A stretch of 44,863 nucleotides of DNA from RGIG8748 sp045576175 (GCA_045576175.1 JAZNFW010000133.1:1-44863), one strand, 5' to 3'. Positions 21,852 through 30,776 are shown, counted from the stretch's first letter. Numbers and translations are program-made. Notes: a model not told the origin generated them from the letters alone.

Positions 21852-21900
21852 TTAGTTTAGACTAACTCGCTTGTCCAAAAAAACGATTAGTTAACACTAA
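21852..21900. promoter_or_regulatory. Two TTAG-N6-CTAA operator boxes upstream of feoA
   Basis: Box C: TTAG-TTTAGA-CTAA (21852-21865). Box D: TTAG-TTAACA-CTAA (21887-21900). Both are perfect, and box D begins 8 nt after the -10 box, so it covers the transcription start. The form fits DtxR-type iron repressors. Confidence 0.72.
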
Positions 21901-21908
21901 CCTTGGTT

Positions 21909-21938
21909 ATTTTATCATACTTTTATTGGTGTTGTCAA
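21909..21938 (-). promoter_or_regulatory. Promoter of the feo operon
   Basis: Leftward TTGACA (21933-21938), 18-bp spacer and TAAAAT (21909-21914). Box D covers the expected start point. Confidence 0.75.
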
Positions 21939-21989
21939 GAGGTATTTCCAACATTTACATACTATATTTAATATGAAGGCACATAAAAA

Positions 21990-22031
21990 AAGATGCAAAT
22001 CCAAACAAAATTTTTGTGTGGATTGCATCTT
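21990..22031 (-). terminator. Terminator of nadE
   Basis: AAGATGCAAATCCA (21990-22003) pairs with TGGATTGCATCTT (22019-22031) with one bulge, and Ts follow leftward. It lies 7 nt past the nadE stop. Confidence 0.8.
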
Positions 22032-22037
22032 ATAAAC

Positions 22038-22772
22038 TTAGTTTATATTCGGCACAAATGCACTCATCTTTTCGAGCTTAAAGAGATTTGCCTTGTGCTT
22101 TTTGTCTATGAGTTCTTTGGTAGCTTCATCGTCTATTTTGCCCTCGCGGATGTATCTGTCGAGCACTGCATAGGTAAAGCCCAGGTTTTCCTCGTCGGTT
22201 TTACCGCAAAGTCCGTCTATGGGAGTTTTGTCCACAAGCACATCGGGAAGACCGAGAATTCTGCCTATTTCCTTAACCTCGGTAACTGTTAGGTTGCACA
22301 TGGGCGAAAAGTCACCTGCGGCATCGCCGTAGCGTGTGGAATAGCCCACCCAATCCTCCGAAAGATTGCAGGTGTTTACTACCCTGCCGTTTAAGCTCTG
22401 CGACAGGGCATAGAGTATGCTCATACGAATTCTCGGCGGTAGGTTTGTGGTGGCTTGTGTCGTCATTTCTATTTTTTCCAAGACCGAATTGGTAACTGCG
22501 TCTATGGTGTCTTTGATATTTATTTCGTAGTACTTTATTCCAAGATGAGTGCATAGTAGATATGCCATATCTATATCGTGCTGATTTCCGCAGGGCATAA
22601 GGACGCCTATTACCCTGTCCTTTCCAAGTGCCTCTACGCAAAGTGCGGCAGCAACGGAGCTGTCTTTTCCGCCCGATATGCCCACTACGGCATTACAGCC
22701 CTTTCCGTTTTCTTCGAAAAATTCTCTTATCCAGTTTACGCAATCATCTTTTACTTTGTGTGCATCAAACAT
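22038..22772 (-). CDS. nadE: NAD(+) synthase, ammonia-dependent
   Basis: NadE amidates nicotinic acid adenine dinucleotide to NAD+, using ATP and ammonia. The ATP-pyrophosphatase loop SGGKDSS is at 33-39, and the product-binding TNLPPRIRM and GYSTRYGDAAGDFSP segments are intact. With 244 residues it lacks the N-terminal glutaminase domain, so it relies on free ammonia. The ATG has GGAGG 6 nt upstream. It is a single gene with its own promoter and terminator. Confidence 0.96.
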   Translation of the reverse strand: MFDAHKVKDDCVNWIREFFEENGKGCNAVVGISGGKDSSVAAALCVEALGKDRVIGVLMPCGNQHDIDMAYLLCTHLGIKYYEINIKDTIDAVTNSVLEKIEMTTQATTNLPPRIRMSILYALSQSLNGRVVNTCNLSEDWVGYSTRYGDAAGDFSPMCNLTVTEVKEIGRILGLPDVLVDKTPIDGLCGKTDEENLGFTYAVLDRYIREGKIDDEATKELIDKKHKANLFKLEKMSAFVPNIN

Positions 22773-22810
22773 ATTTGTACCTCCGTAGATATGAAGTGCA
22801 AGATAAAATT

Positions 22811-22839
22811 ATTGTACCATAATATATACAATTTGTAAA
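22811..22839 (-). promoter_or_regulatory. Promoter of nadE
   Basis: Leftward TTTACA (22834-22839), 17-bp spacer and TACAAT (22811-22816). Confidence 0.65.
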
Positions 22840-22860
22840 TAATATTTATACCCTGCGCAG

Positions 22861-22889
22861 TTGACATCAAAGCCATTATAATATAGAAT
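22861..22889 (+). promoter_or_regulatory. Promoter of the DNA glycosylase gene
   Basis: TTGACA (22861-22866), 17-bp spacer and TAGAAT (22884-22889). The expected start near 22896 leaves about 10 nt before the ATG at 22906, which rules out the GTG at 22891 as the start codon. Confidence 0.7.
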
Positions 22890-22905
22890 AGTGTATGGTG
22901 ATATA

Positions 22906-23781
22906 ATGAATATTATTATGCAAAATTCCACCACCGCAGTTATAAGCGGTGTCTCGGACTTTGACCTTGCACACACCTTCGAGTGCGGTCAGTGCTTTCG
23001 CTGGACAAGAGAAGATGACCTTTCGTTTGTGGGTGTGGCATACGGCAAGGCCGTTAAGATGTGTTTAGATAAGGATACACTCACCATATACAACACCTGC
23101 CTTTCGGATGTTGAAAACATATGGCTTGACTATCTCGACCTTAAAAGAGATTACAAAGAGATAAAAAAGCTCTATGAAAATGATAAATATCTTGCAGAAG
23201 CGATAAAGTTCGGACACGGCATACACATTCTCAATCAAGATATATTTGAATGCCTTATTTCCTTTATCATATCCTCGCAAAATCAGATACCAAGGATTAA
23301 AAAGATTGTGCATAAGCTTTGCCTTATGTACGGAAAAAAGATAAATCTGGACGGTAAGGATTTGTACACATTTCCTACCCTTGACGATATGAAAAACGCT
23401 TCTTTAAAGGATTTGGAAGCTTTAAGAGCGGGCTACAGAGCATCTTATATTATCGATGCCATAGAAAAGCTCTCCTCGGGCGAGGTTTGTCTTGAAAAGA
23501 TTAAAAATATGCCATATCAAGAGGCAAAGAAGGCTCTTATGAAAATAAAGGGCGTAGGTCCCAAGGTTGCAGACTGTGTACTTCTTTTTTCGGCAGGCAA
23601 AACCGAATCCTTCCCCATAGATGTGTGGGTGGAGAGGACTATGCGCTCTTTGTACCTAGACGAAAAAGCCACAAAGAAAATGATAGAAGAAGAAAGTGCC
23701 AGATTGTTTGGAAAATATGCAGGCTTTGCCCAGCAGTATCTTTTCTACTATGCAAGAGAAAACGGAGGCTTTGCCAAATAA
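22906..23781 (+). CDS. ogg: 8-oxoguanine DNA glycosylase (OGG family)
   Basis: This base-excision repair enzyme removes 8-oxoguanine and cuts the backbone. The N-terminal OGG domain contains FECGQCFRWTR. The helix-hairpin-helix-GPD motif has the nucleophile Lys in KIKGVGPKVADCV (K220) and the catalytic Asp in FPIDVWVERTM (D238). At 291 residues it has the usual length for bacterial OGG1-like proteins. The start is set at the ATG after GGTGAT because an upstream GTG lies before the likely RNA start. It is divergent from nadE. Codon use resembles its neighbours. Confidence 0.93.
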   Translation: MNIIMQNSTTAVISGVSDFDLAHTFECGQCFRWTREDDLSFVGVAYGKAVKMCLDKDTLTIYNTCLSDVENIWLDYLDLKRDYKEIKKLYENDKYLAEAIKFGHGIHILNQDIFECLISFIISSQNQIPRIKKIVHKLCLMYGKKINLDGKDLYTFPTLDDMKNASLKDLEALRAGYRASYIIDAIEKLSSGEVCLEKIKNMPYQEAKKALMKIKGVGPKVADCVLLFSAGKTESFPIDVWVERTMRSLYLDEKATKKMIEEESARLFGKYAGFAQQYLFYYARENGGFAK

Positions 23782-23786
23782 AACCT

Positions 23787-23814
23787 TTGATATTATACTG
23801 AAATATGATATACT
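23787..23814 (+). promoter_or_regulatory. Promoter of the ywiB-like gene and argS
   Basis: TTGATA (23787-23792), 16-bp spacer and TATACT (23809-23814), starting 6 nt after the glycosylase stop. Confidence 0.6.
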
Positions 23815-23845
23815 GTTAATTAGATGCTTTAGGAGGGCACAGCAA

Positions 23846-24268
23846 ATGAAAGACAAATTTACAATATCCATAAAAGGTCTCCAGAGCTATGCAGGCGATG
23901 GGGAGGACAGCGATATAGAGCTTGTAAGCGAATGTGAATTCTACCAAGAGGACGGAGTTTATTTCTGCAACTATGAGGAGTCGGAAATAACAGGACTTGG
24001 CGGTACAAAGACATCTATCGAAATAGGAAATGACTATGTTTCTCTACTTAGGCGAGGCACCGTAAATTCGCAGATGCTCTTTATTGAAGGTAAAAAAACC
24101 ACCTCTCTCTACTCTTTGCCCTTTGGCGAGCTTACAATAGATATACACACAAAAAGCCTTAGTGCCGATGTAAACGAAAACGGCGGAAAGCTTAAGGTAG
24201 ACTACATAATAGACATAAATAGTTCCGCAGGCGGACACAACACATTTGACATAAACATATACAGATAA
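23846..24268 (+). CDS. DUF1934 protein (YwiB-like)
   Basis: This 140-residue protein of the DUF1934 family is predicted to be a beta-barrel with a lipocalin-like fold. The function is unknown. Features: N-terminal strand (FTISIKGLQ), TKTSIEIGNDYVSLLRRGTVNSQMLF split over the centre, and a C-terminal YIIDINSS strand. It begins at the ATG after AGGAGG (9 nt). It lies 12 nt before argS; B. subtilis ywiB is also next to argS, so the pair is conserved and suggests a link to arginyl-tRNA synthetase or translation (inference). Confidence 0.85.
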   Translation: MKDKFTISIKGLQSYAGDGEDSDIELVSECEFYQEDGVYFCNYEESEITGLGGTKTSIEIGNDYVSLLRRGTVNSQMLFIEGKKTTSLYSLPFGELTIDIHTKSLSADVNENGGKLKVDYIIDINSSAGGHNTFDINIYR

Positions 24269-24280
24269 GGAGATTAAATT

Positions 24281-25951
24281 ATGAACGACATAATAAAAAG
24301 CATAAAGAATGAGATATCATCTGTTACCAAAAAGGCTCTTCTGGAAATGAAGGTGGATGTGGATGTAGATATAGAAATCGAAATCCCAAAGGAAAAAGCA
24401 CACGGCGATTTTTCCATAAATACCGCCATGAAGCTCACAAAGCTTCTTAAGATGCCCCCGAGAAACATAGCAGTGTCTCTTACAGAGGCTATGAACTTTG
24501 ACGGCACCTATATAGACAGATGCGAGATTGCAGGACCAGGCTTTATAAACTTCTATTTAAAGAGCGACTGGCTCTATGACGGACTTAAACTCATAGCCGA
24601 AAAAGGCAGTGACTACGGCGCAATAGACATAGGTCAGGGCAAAAAGGTTATGGTGGAATTTGTAAGTGCCAACCCAACAGGGCCTATGCATATGGGTAAC
24701 GCAAGAGGCGGTGCTCTGGGCGACGGAATTGCAAGTGTACTCGAAAAAGCTGGCTATGATGTAACACGCGAATTCTACATAAATGATGCAGGTGCACAGA
24801 TAGAAAAATTCGGCAAATCCTTGGAAGCAAGATATATGCAGCTCTTTGATGAGAGTTTCCCCTTCCCTGAGGACGGATATATGGGCGGCGACATAAAAAC
24901 ACACGCCAAAAATTATGCCGATATAAACGGAAACAAGTTGTGCTCTTTAACTAGCGACGAAAGAAGAAGTGCCCTTGTAGACTATGCTCTTCCCATAAAC
25001 ATAGCAAATCTTAAAAGGGATTTGGAAAAGTACAGAATAAACTACGACATATGGTTCCCCGAGAGCACTATTCACGCAAACGGCGAAGTGGCACATACCA
25101 TTGAGCTTCTTAAAAAGAGCGGTCTTACTTACGAAAAGGACGATGCTCTCTGGCTTAAGACAACAGAATTCGGCAGCGAAAAGGATGAGGTGCTTATCCG
25201 TGCAAACGGCATACCCACATACTTTGCAGTAGACATAGCATACCACAGAAACAAATTCGAAATACGAGGTTTTGACAAGGTAATAAACATCTGGGGTGCC
25301 GACCACCACGGCCACGTAGCAAGAATGGAAGGCGCTATGGACGCTATAGGCTCTGACAGCAAAAAGCTTAAAGTGGTAATAATGCAGCTTGTCCGCCTCA
25401 TAAAAGACGGCGATGTGGCAAGAATGAGTAAGCGCACGGGCGAAATGATAACACTTTCCGACCTTATAGACGAAATTGGTGTTGATGCCGCAAGATTTTT
25501 CTTCAATCTTCGTCAGGCAGGAAGCCATCTCGAATTTGATTTGGACCTTGCCGTTAAACAGAATAACGACAATCCTGTGTTCTATGTTCAGTATGCACAC
25601 GCAAGAATTTGCTCCATTTTAAGAAATCTGGAAGCTGAGGGCGTTGTGCTTAAGGACATAAAGGATATTAACCTTTCGCTCTTAAATGCTAAGGAGGAAA
25701 TTGAACTTATAACAAAGCTTAATTCCTTCCCACAGGAAATAGAGCTTGCTGCACTTTCCCTTGAGCCGAGCAAGCTTACAAGATACCTTCTTGACCTTGC
25801 TGCACTCTTCCACTCCTTCTACAACAGCTGCAGAGTAAAGGGCGAAAAAGAAGATATTATGCAGGCAAGACTCACCCTTGTATCACTCACAAAGACAGTA
25901 ATTAAGAACACTCTCGATATACTTAAAATCAGCGCACCCGAAAAAATGTAA
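24281..25951 (+). CDS. argS: Arginine--tRNA ligase
   Basis: ArgRS charges tRNA-Arg. It is a class I synthetase of 556 residues. Catalytic motifs: HIGH-like PTGPMHMGNARGG (~130) and KMSKS-like RMSKRTGEMI (~385). The N-terminal ArgRS-specific domain (PKEKAHGDFSINTAM) and the C-terminal DALR anticodon-binding domain (FYVQYAHARICSIL onward) are present. AAGGAG lies 8 nt before the ATG. It is co-transcribed with the DUF1934 gene. No T-box precedes it. Confidence 0.97.
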   Translation: MNDIIKSIKNEISSVTKKALLEMKVDVDVDIEIEIPKEKAHGDFSINTAMKLTKLLKMPPRNIAVSLTEAMNFDGTYIDRCEIAGPGFINFYLKSDWLYDGLKLIAEKGSDYGAIDIGQGKKVMVEFVSANPTGPMHMGNARGGALGDGIASVLEKAGYDVTREFYINDAGAQIEKFGKSLEARYMQLFDESFPFPEDGYMGGDIKTHAKNYADINGNKLCSLTSDERRSALVDYALPINIANLKRDLEKYRINYDIWFPESTIHANGEVAHTIELLKKSGLTYEKDDALWLKTTEFGSEKDEVLIRANGIPTYFAVDIAYHRNKFEIRGFDKVINIWGADHHGHVARMEGAMDAIGSDSKKLKVVIMQLVRLIKDGDVARMSKRTGEMITLSDLIDEIGVDAARFFFNLRQAGSHLEFDLDLAVKQNNDNPVFYVQYAHARICSILRNLEAEGVVLKDIKDINLSLLNAKEEIELITKLNSFPQEIELAALSLEPSKLTRYLLDLAALFHSFYNSCRVKGEKEDIMQARLTLVSLTKTVIKNTLDILKISAPEKM

Positions 25952-26018
25952 TCTTAAAAATTAAAGCATACGGAGTTTAGCTTTCCGTGTGAAACAGATG
26001 CTTAAGGATGTGAATTAA

Positions 26019-27479
26019 ATGAAAAAATTAGTTAGTCTCGTGCTTTGTATTTTGATGTCGATATCATCATTTGGCGTTTTGGCAGATGGTGCTCCTATCC
26101 TTTCGGATGGAGAAGCTGCAAAGATACTTGTAGAGCAAAGTGCAAACCTTATAATTAGTCAGTACAAAGACGAAAAGTTAAGAGAAGAGCTCTATGAAAA
26201 AACTCTTATGAAGCTTATGGAAGAGCATCCCGAGCTTATAGAGGATGCTTACAGAGCTATGTTTTCCGAGCTTGACGAGCATACTACATATTACACCACC
26301 GAGGAATATAACTACTTTACCGAAAGTATGGACGGAGAGATTTCGGGCATAGGCGTTGTAGTTACTATGCTTCCCGAGGGACTTCTTGTAACCGAAACTA
26401 CTGCCGAATCTCCAGCGGCACAGGCAGGCGTTAAGCAGGGCGATATAATAGTTACTGTAGACGGTCAGAGTATTGTAGGTATGTCGCTTGAGATGGCAAG
26501 GTCCTTTGTTATAGGTCCTATAGGCTCACCTGTTAGGATAGGCGTTTTAAGAGACGGCGGCATAACAGAATTTACCATTACAAGACAGCCCGTCGTTATA
26601 GAGCCCGGCTCATATCAGATTTTGGACGGAAAAGTGGGCTATATAGAACTCCAGACCTTTGATGCATCGGCACCCGTGCTTGTAAATAACGCACTAGACG
26701 CCTTTGACAAAGAGGGGATTACAAACATAATCTTCGATTTAAGATACAATCCCGGCGGCTCTGTTGAGGCTCTTGTGGATATTTGCCAGAGAATAATACC
26801 AAAAGGCCCCGTAATACACTTTGAGTTCCAGAACGAAGAAGAAAACATCACACTCTATTCCGAGTGCACAAACCCAAAATATTCCCTTATTGTGCTTGTA
26901 AATGAATACAGCGCAAGTGCATCCGAGGCTTTTGCCGGTGCAGTTCAGGACAGCGGTATCGGATTTGTAATGGGCGAAACAACCTATGGCAAGGGTACTA
27001 TGCAAAACCTTATCAACTTCCGCATTGGCGGCGGTGTTAAGATGACTGTTGCTGAGTATCTTACAAGAGACAAGAGACACATAGACGGCGAAGGAATAAA
27101 GCCCGATTACTATGAAACCGACAAAATGATAAGAATGAAGGGCGCAGGCCTTAATGATTTTGATTTTAACACCGATATAAAGATTGGTGACAAAAACACA
27201 TTTGCACTTGCACTTAACGAAAGACTCTGGGCTCTTGGCTACGATGTGGGCATCCCCACAGATGAATTTACCGAAAAGACCAAGAGAGCGGTTATTACCT
27301 TCCAGGGCTTAAACAATATGGAACCCACAGGCATTTGCGACTGGCAGACACAGGTTAATATAGAAAATGCGATGCAGAAGCACGAATTTTCCAATAACAA
27401 ATGCTTTAAGTCCGCACTTCATATATTTAAGTCAGGAACATTTAATCTGTATATGAAGGAAATAAAAAAGAAAAAATAG
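26019..27479 (+). CDS. Secreted S41 carboxy-terminal processing protease with peptidoglycan-binding domain
   Basis: This protease of the CtpA/CtpB type has 486 residues. It has a signal peptide (hydrophobic core, cleavage near VLADG, residue ~22), an N-terminal helical region with SELDEHTTYYT, a PDZ domain (~110-190), then the S41 core with catalytic Ser in SASASEAFAG (S302) and Lys in TTYGKGTMQ (K325). A C-terminal peptidoglycan-binding repeat (~395-455, ALNERLWALGY, AVITFQ) anchors it to the wall. In Bacillus, CtpB activates the mother-cell sigma-K checkpoint; here the role is open. It is a single gene after argS with a terminator. Confidence 0.92.
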   Translation: MKKLVSLVLCILMSISSFGVLADGAPILSDGEAAKILVEQSANLIISQYKDEKLREELYEKTLMKLMEEHPELIEDAYRAMFSELDEHTTYYTTEEYNYFTESMDGEISGIGVVVTMLPEGLLVTETTAESPAAQAGVKQGDIIVTVDGQSIVGMSLEMARSFVIGPIGSPVRIGVLRDGGITEFTITRQPVVIEPGSYQILDGKVGYIELQTFDASAPVLVNNALDAFDKEGITNIIFDLRYNPGGSVEALVDICQRIIPKGPVIHFEFQNEEENITLYSECTNPKYSLIVLVNEYSASASEAFAGAVQDSGIGFVMGETTYGKGTMQNLINFRIGGGVKMTVAEYLTRDKRHIDGEGIKPDYYETDKMIRMKGAGLNDFDFNTDIKIGDKNTFALALNERLWALGYDVGIPTDEFTEKTKRAVITFQGLNNMEPTGICDWQTQVNIENAMQKHEFSNNKCFKSALHIFKSGTFNLYMKEIKKKK

Positions 27480-27491
27480 TTTCCAAAAATA

Positions 27492-27531
27492 GCAAGAGGT
27501 CGTAGCGATAAGCTATGACCTCTTGTTATTT
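27492..27531 (+). terminator. Terminator of the S41 protease gene
   Basis: A 15-bp stem with wobble pairs (27492-27506 with 27512-27526) has a 5-nt loop and is followed by TATTTT. It also faces the leftward dehydrogenase gene and may work both ways. Confidence 0.8.
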
Positions 27532-27540
27532 TGCTACTCT

Positions 27541-28491
27541 TTATAAATCCACTCTGTTTCTTTTCCCGCCATTTGTAAAATCAGTGATGTTCTGTGCCAC
27601 CTCGTTTATACACCTCTGTCTTGACTCAAGTGCTCCCCAAGCCATATGCGGTGTTAGGAGGACATTTGGATACTCTCTTATTTCGTACAAGGGGTTATCC
27701 TTAGAGAGCGGTTCTTTGGAATACACATCTGTGCCGAATGCTCCAATTACACCGCTCTTTAGCGCATCTGCCACAGCCTTTTCGTCTGTAACAAGTCCTC
27801 TTGCGGTGTTTACAATTATTACATCCTTTTTCATCATACCAAGGCGTCTTTTGTCTATGAGGTGGTGTGTTGCATCATTTAATGGTGTATGCAGAGTTAT
27901 AATATCCGACTCACTGCATAGGGTATCTATGTCAACCACTTCGCAGTCGTCTGTTTTTGTTCTTTTGTTAACTATTACTCTGCACCCGAGAGCATTAGCA
28001 ACTGCACCTACCTGCTTACCGATGTTGCCGTAGCCCACTATGCCCCATGTTTTACCGCAAAGCTCAGAATACATAGGTGTAAGGCAGTTTGCAACACCGC
28101 TTTTTGTATACGAGCCGTCATTTACAACCTGTCGGTATTCATTTAAATGACAAGAGAGAGAAAGCACCATAGCGACTGTAACCTGCGACACGCTGTGCGA
28201 GGAATAGCCTTCCACATTACAAACAGCTATGCCTTTTTTCTTGCAATAGTTAACATCCACATTATCATAGCCTGTGGCAAAAAGGCATATAAGCTTTAAG
28301 CTTTTTGCATCCTTAAGGTTTTCTTCATTTAGCTTAACCTTGTTTACTATTACAACATCGCTTTCTTTTATTCTTTGAGAAACATCATCTGCACTTGTGG
28401 ACGGATATATTTCGCAATTTCCTATTTCTTCGATAGGTTTTAGTGTAATCCCCTCGCCCAAAGTGTTGGCATCAAGTATTGATATCTTCAT
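27541..28491 (-). CDS. D-2-hydroxyacid dehydrogenase (glycerate-dehydrogenase-like)
   Basis: This NAD(P)-dependent enzyme of the D-isomer 2-hydroxyacid family interconverts 2-oxo and 2-hydroxy acids. The Rossmann GYGNIG is at ~151. The catalytic Arg lies in NTARGLVTDEKA, the Glu in the YSKEPLS region, and the His in LTPHMAWG. At 316 residues it has single-family length, without the ACT domain of SerA, so hydroxypyruvate/glycerate or another 2-oxo acid is more likely than phosphoglycerate. It overlaps the upstream QueG-like gene by 20 nt and is the last gene of the extended spoIIA operon. AAGGAG lies 9 nt before the ATG. Confidence 0.88.
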   Translation of the reverse strand: MKISILDANTLGEGITLKPIEEIGNCEIYPSTSADDVSQRIKESDVVIVNKVKLNEENLKDAKSLKLICLFATGYDNVDVNYCKKKGIAVCNVEGYSSHSVSQVTVAMVLSLSCHLNEYRQVVNDGSYTKSGVANCLTPMYSELCGKTWGIVGYGNIGKQVGAVANALGCRVIVNKRTKTDDCEVVDIDTLCSESDIITLHTPLNDATHHLIDKRRLGMMKKDVIIVNTARGLVTDEKAVADALKSGVIGAFGTDVYSKEPLSKDNPLYEIREYPNVLLTPHMAWGALESRQRCINEVAQNITDFTNGGKRNRVDL

Positions 28492-29275
28492 TTTTCTGTT
28501 CTCCTTGGTACTTTAGATTTCTTAGTATAACATTCTTTCCCCGCCATGCAAATGCACGGTCTTTGTATTTCTCCTTAAACTGTGTGTTGGATATTCCCTC
28601 TATATCCTCCAAGCTCAATGAGGTTATTGTGTTTTCTTTGAATCTCTCTATATTGGTATGGCAAATATCCTCATTGTGCGGGCATACCTTCTGGCATATA
28701 TCACAGCCAAACACCAATGGGTGTTTTTTTAGCTTTTCTAATTCGTTTTCTGTAAGCTCACCCTTTTTCTGTGTTATATGGGAAAGGCATTTTTCTATGC
28801 AAAAGCCATCTTTGAGCGCCCCTCCCGGACAGGATGTAACACATTTTAAACACATATTGCACTCTCTTAGGAAAGGTTTATCTAAGGGCAAAGGCGCATC
28901 GCATACAATATAGCCTATAAAAAAGTACGAGCCGTATTTATCGTTTATGCACATAGAGTTTCTTCCCCTAAAGCACAGCCCAGCTTTTAGAGCAAGAAGC
29001 CTGTCTATTTCGGGGCCTGTATCTGCGTGGACACTGAAGTTTTTAATACCCAATGAGCGTGCAACGGAATTTAATATGTCTCGTATCACTATGTGGTAGT
29101 CCTCGCCGTGAGTATATATGCTAAGGTTGGAATCCTCCTCATATCCGCAAAAGTACGGAAAGAGAGCAACTATGCACCTTTCATAGTCAGTTCCCATTAT
29201 CCTGTTGTATTCCTTTGCATCACACACACCAAAGGTGTCTATATTGAATTTTTGGAATTCATTTTTAAGATTCAT
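28472..29275 (-). CDS. QueG-like epoxyqueuosine reductase (short form)
   Basis: QueG reduces epoxyqueuosine in tRNA to queuosine with cobalamin and two [4Fe-4S] clusters. Conserved parts: HADTGPEIDRLLALKAGL (about 83-100), with the catalytic Asp; the first cluster CNMCLKCVTSCPGGAL; and the second, CDICQKVCPHN. All eight cysteines appear to be present. At 267 residues it is shorter than E. coli QueG and lacks the C-terminal HEAT repeats that help bind tRNA, so it may have a different substrate. It overlaps sigF by 11 nt and the dehydrogenase gene by 20 nt. No other queuosine gene is in the window. Confidence 0.82.
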   Translation of the reverse strand: MNLKNEFQKFNIDTFGVCDAKEYNRIMGTDYERCIVALFPYFCGYEEDSNLSIYTHGEDYHIVIRDILNSVARSLGIKNFSVHADTGPEIDRLLALKAGLCFRGRNSMCINDKYGSYFFIGYIVCDAPLPLDKPFLRECNMCLKCVTSCPGGALKDGFCIEKCLSHITQKKGELTENELEKLKKHPLVFGCDICQKVCPHNEDICHTNIERFKENTITSLSLEDIEGISNTQFKEKYKDRAFAWRGKNVILRNLKYQGEQKNEDINT

Positions 29276-29975
29276 ACCGCAACATTTCCTTAAGGTTAAT
29301 AAGAGCCTTTTTTTCTATTCGTGACACCTGCACCTGCGATATCCCAAGCCTTTTTGCAACATTTGCCTGAGTTTCGTACATAAAATACCTGTATGCTACC
29401 ACAAACCGTTCCCTTTCATTGAGTCTGGATATGGCATCGGAGAGAGAAATTTTATCTACGGATATTAGGTCGCATTCGTCTTTTAACACATCCATAAGAT
29501 ACATTTCGCTCTTGTCAGAGTTATTTACCGGGCGGTATATGGAATCGCAGGGACTGCACGCCTCTGTTGCCTCTGTGAGAGTATATATATCCACTCCCAG
29601 CTTGTCCGCAATTTCGGCAAGTGTAGGTTCTCGCATATATATGGCAGAAAGCTCTCTGGACGCACTTGCAGCCGCCATAGAAAGCTCCTTGTAACGACGG
29701 CTTACCTTGACCATACCGTCATCTCGAAGAAACCTCTTTATTTCACCCGTTATAACAGGCACCGCATATGTAGAAAACATAACATCGTAGGACTCGTCAA
29801 ACCGCCTTATAGCCTTTACAAGACCTATCATACCGATTTGTCTTAAATCCTCCAAATCGCAGCCTCGATTTTCAAATCTTACCGCTATGCTGTGCACAAG
29901 ACCTGCATTTTTCCTTGTAAGCTCCTCTAAAGCCTTCTTGTCTCCCGTTTTTGCTTCTTTTAATAATTCATACAC
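29265..29975 (-). CDS. sigF: RNA polymerase sporulation sigma factor F
   Basis: Sigma-F is the first forespore-specific sigma factor. The ~236-residue protein has region 2 (DLRQIGMIGLVKAIRRFD, RFDESYDVMFSTYAVP), region 3 (MVKVSRRYKELS) and region 4 with its helix-turn-helix (TQANVAKRLGISQVQVSRIE). The start is placed at the GTG with AGAGG 8 nt upstream; a GTG three codons earlier touches the purine stretch and is less likely. Position after spoIIAB and similarity to SigF/SigG identify it. SpoIIAB holds it inactive until septation. Confidence 0.94.
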   Translation of the reverse strand: MYELLKEAKTGDKKALEELTRKNAGLVHSIAVRFENRGCDLEDLRQIGMIGLVKAIRRFDESYDVMFSTYAVPVITGEIKRFLRDDGMVKVSRRYKELSMAAASASRELSAIYMREPTLAEIADKLGVDIYTLTEATEACSPCDSIYRPVNNSDKSEMYLMDVLKDECDLISVDKISLSDAISRLNERERFVVAYRYFMYETQANVAKRLGISQVQVSRIEKKALINLKEMLRYES

Positions 29976-29998
29976 CTTGGCCACCTCTACTTAATGGC

Positions 29999-30427
29999 TC
30001 AAAGGCGATTTTTGCCTATTTGCTTGACCATAGTAACCTTGGTGCCCACATCCACTATGGATTCCACCTCGACTGTGTCCATAAAGGTCTCCATAACTGT
30101 AAAGCCCATTCCCGAGCGTTCGCCGTCGGTATTTGTGGTAAAGAGCGGCTCTCTAGCCTTGTTAACATCGGCAATTCCTCTGCCGTTGTCCTTTACTACT
30201 ATGGTTATGGTGCTGTCCTCCACGGTGCAGTCCATATACACAAAGCCGTGTGTTTTGCTGTAGCCGTGCACTATGGAGTTTGTCACAGCCTCGCTCACTG
30301 CAGTTTTGATATCTGCAATTTCTTCGAGCGTGGGGTCAAGCGGTGCTGCAAAAGCTGCAACTACAGTTCTTGCAAATCTTTCGTTTTCGCTTTTATCCAA
30401 AAATTTGATTGATACAGAGTTATTCAT
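29999..30427 (-). CDS. spoIIAB: Anti-sigma F factor
   Basis: SpoIIAB binds and blocks sigma-F and is also the kinase of SpoIIAA. It is a GHKL-type ATPase of 142 residues with the N box AVSEAVTNSIVHGY (~43-56), G1 VKDNGRGIAD (~77-86) and G2 SGMGFTVM (~108-115). GGGGG lies 6 nt before the ATG. It sits between spoIIAA and sigF, in the standard order. Confidence 0.97.
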   Translation of the reverse strand: MNNSVSIKFLDKSENERFARTVVAAFAAPLDPTLEEIADIKTAVSEAVTNSIVHGYSKTHGFVYMDCTVEDSTITIVVKDNGRGIADVNKAREPLFTTNTDGERSGMGFTVMETFMDTVEVESIVDVGTKVTMVKQIGKNRL

Positions 30428-30443
30428 ATGTGTCCCCCCTTTC

Positions 30444-30776
30444 CTACGCTGTTTTAAGTGCGTCCGAAAGGGATTCGCATACTCTTGTGATTCTCATAAC
30501 TCCCGAAAGCTCAAGAAGTTTTTTTAAAGTCGGCTTGTTTGCCACAATACAAACCTCGCCGTTTATGGCACTCATAAGCTTGTAGCGGCCGATTATGATT
30601 CCTATTCCCGAGCTGTCCATAAAGTCCAGCTTGGAAAAATCAAACACAACCCTTCTTACATTCTCGTGGGTTATTCTAAAATCTATCTGTTCACGAATTT
30701 GGCTAGCATTGTGCTGGTCAATATCGCCCGTTACAGATACCACGAGAGAAGTGTTTCTCATTGTGAATTTTATCAT
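30444..30776 (-). CDS. spoIIAA: Anti-anti-sigma F factor
   Basis: SpoIIAA releases sigma-F by binding SpoIIAB. It is a STAS-domain protein of 110 residues with the phospho-Ser motif MDSSGIG at 53-59. Dephosphorylation by SpoIIE (not in this window) switches it on. It is the first gene of the spoIIA operon. AAGGAGG lies 8 nt before the ATG, and a sigma-H-like promoter lies just upstream. Confidence 0.96.
   Translation of the reverse strand: MIKFTMRNTSLVVSVTGDIDQHNASQIREQIDFRITHENVRRVVFDFSKLDFMDSSGIGIIIGRYKLMSAINGEVCIVANKPTLKKLLELSGVMRITRVCESLSDALKTA

Noticed and set aside
25960..26018. Stem between argS and the S41 protease gene as a terminator
   Set aside because: The 8-bp stem has a wobble pair, a long loop and no T run after it.
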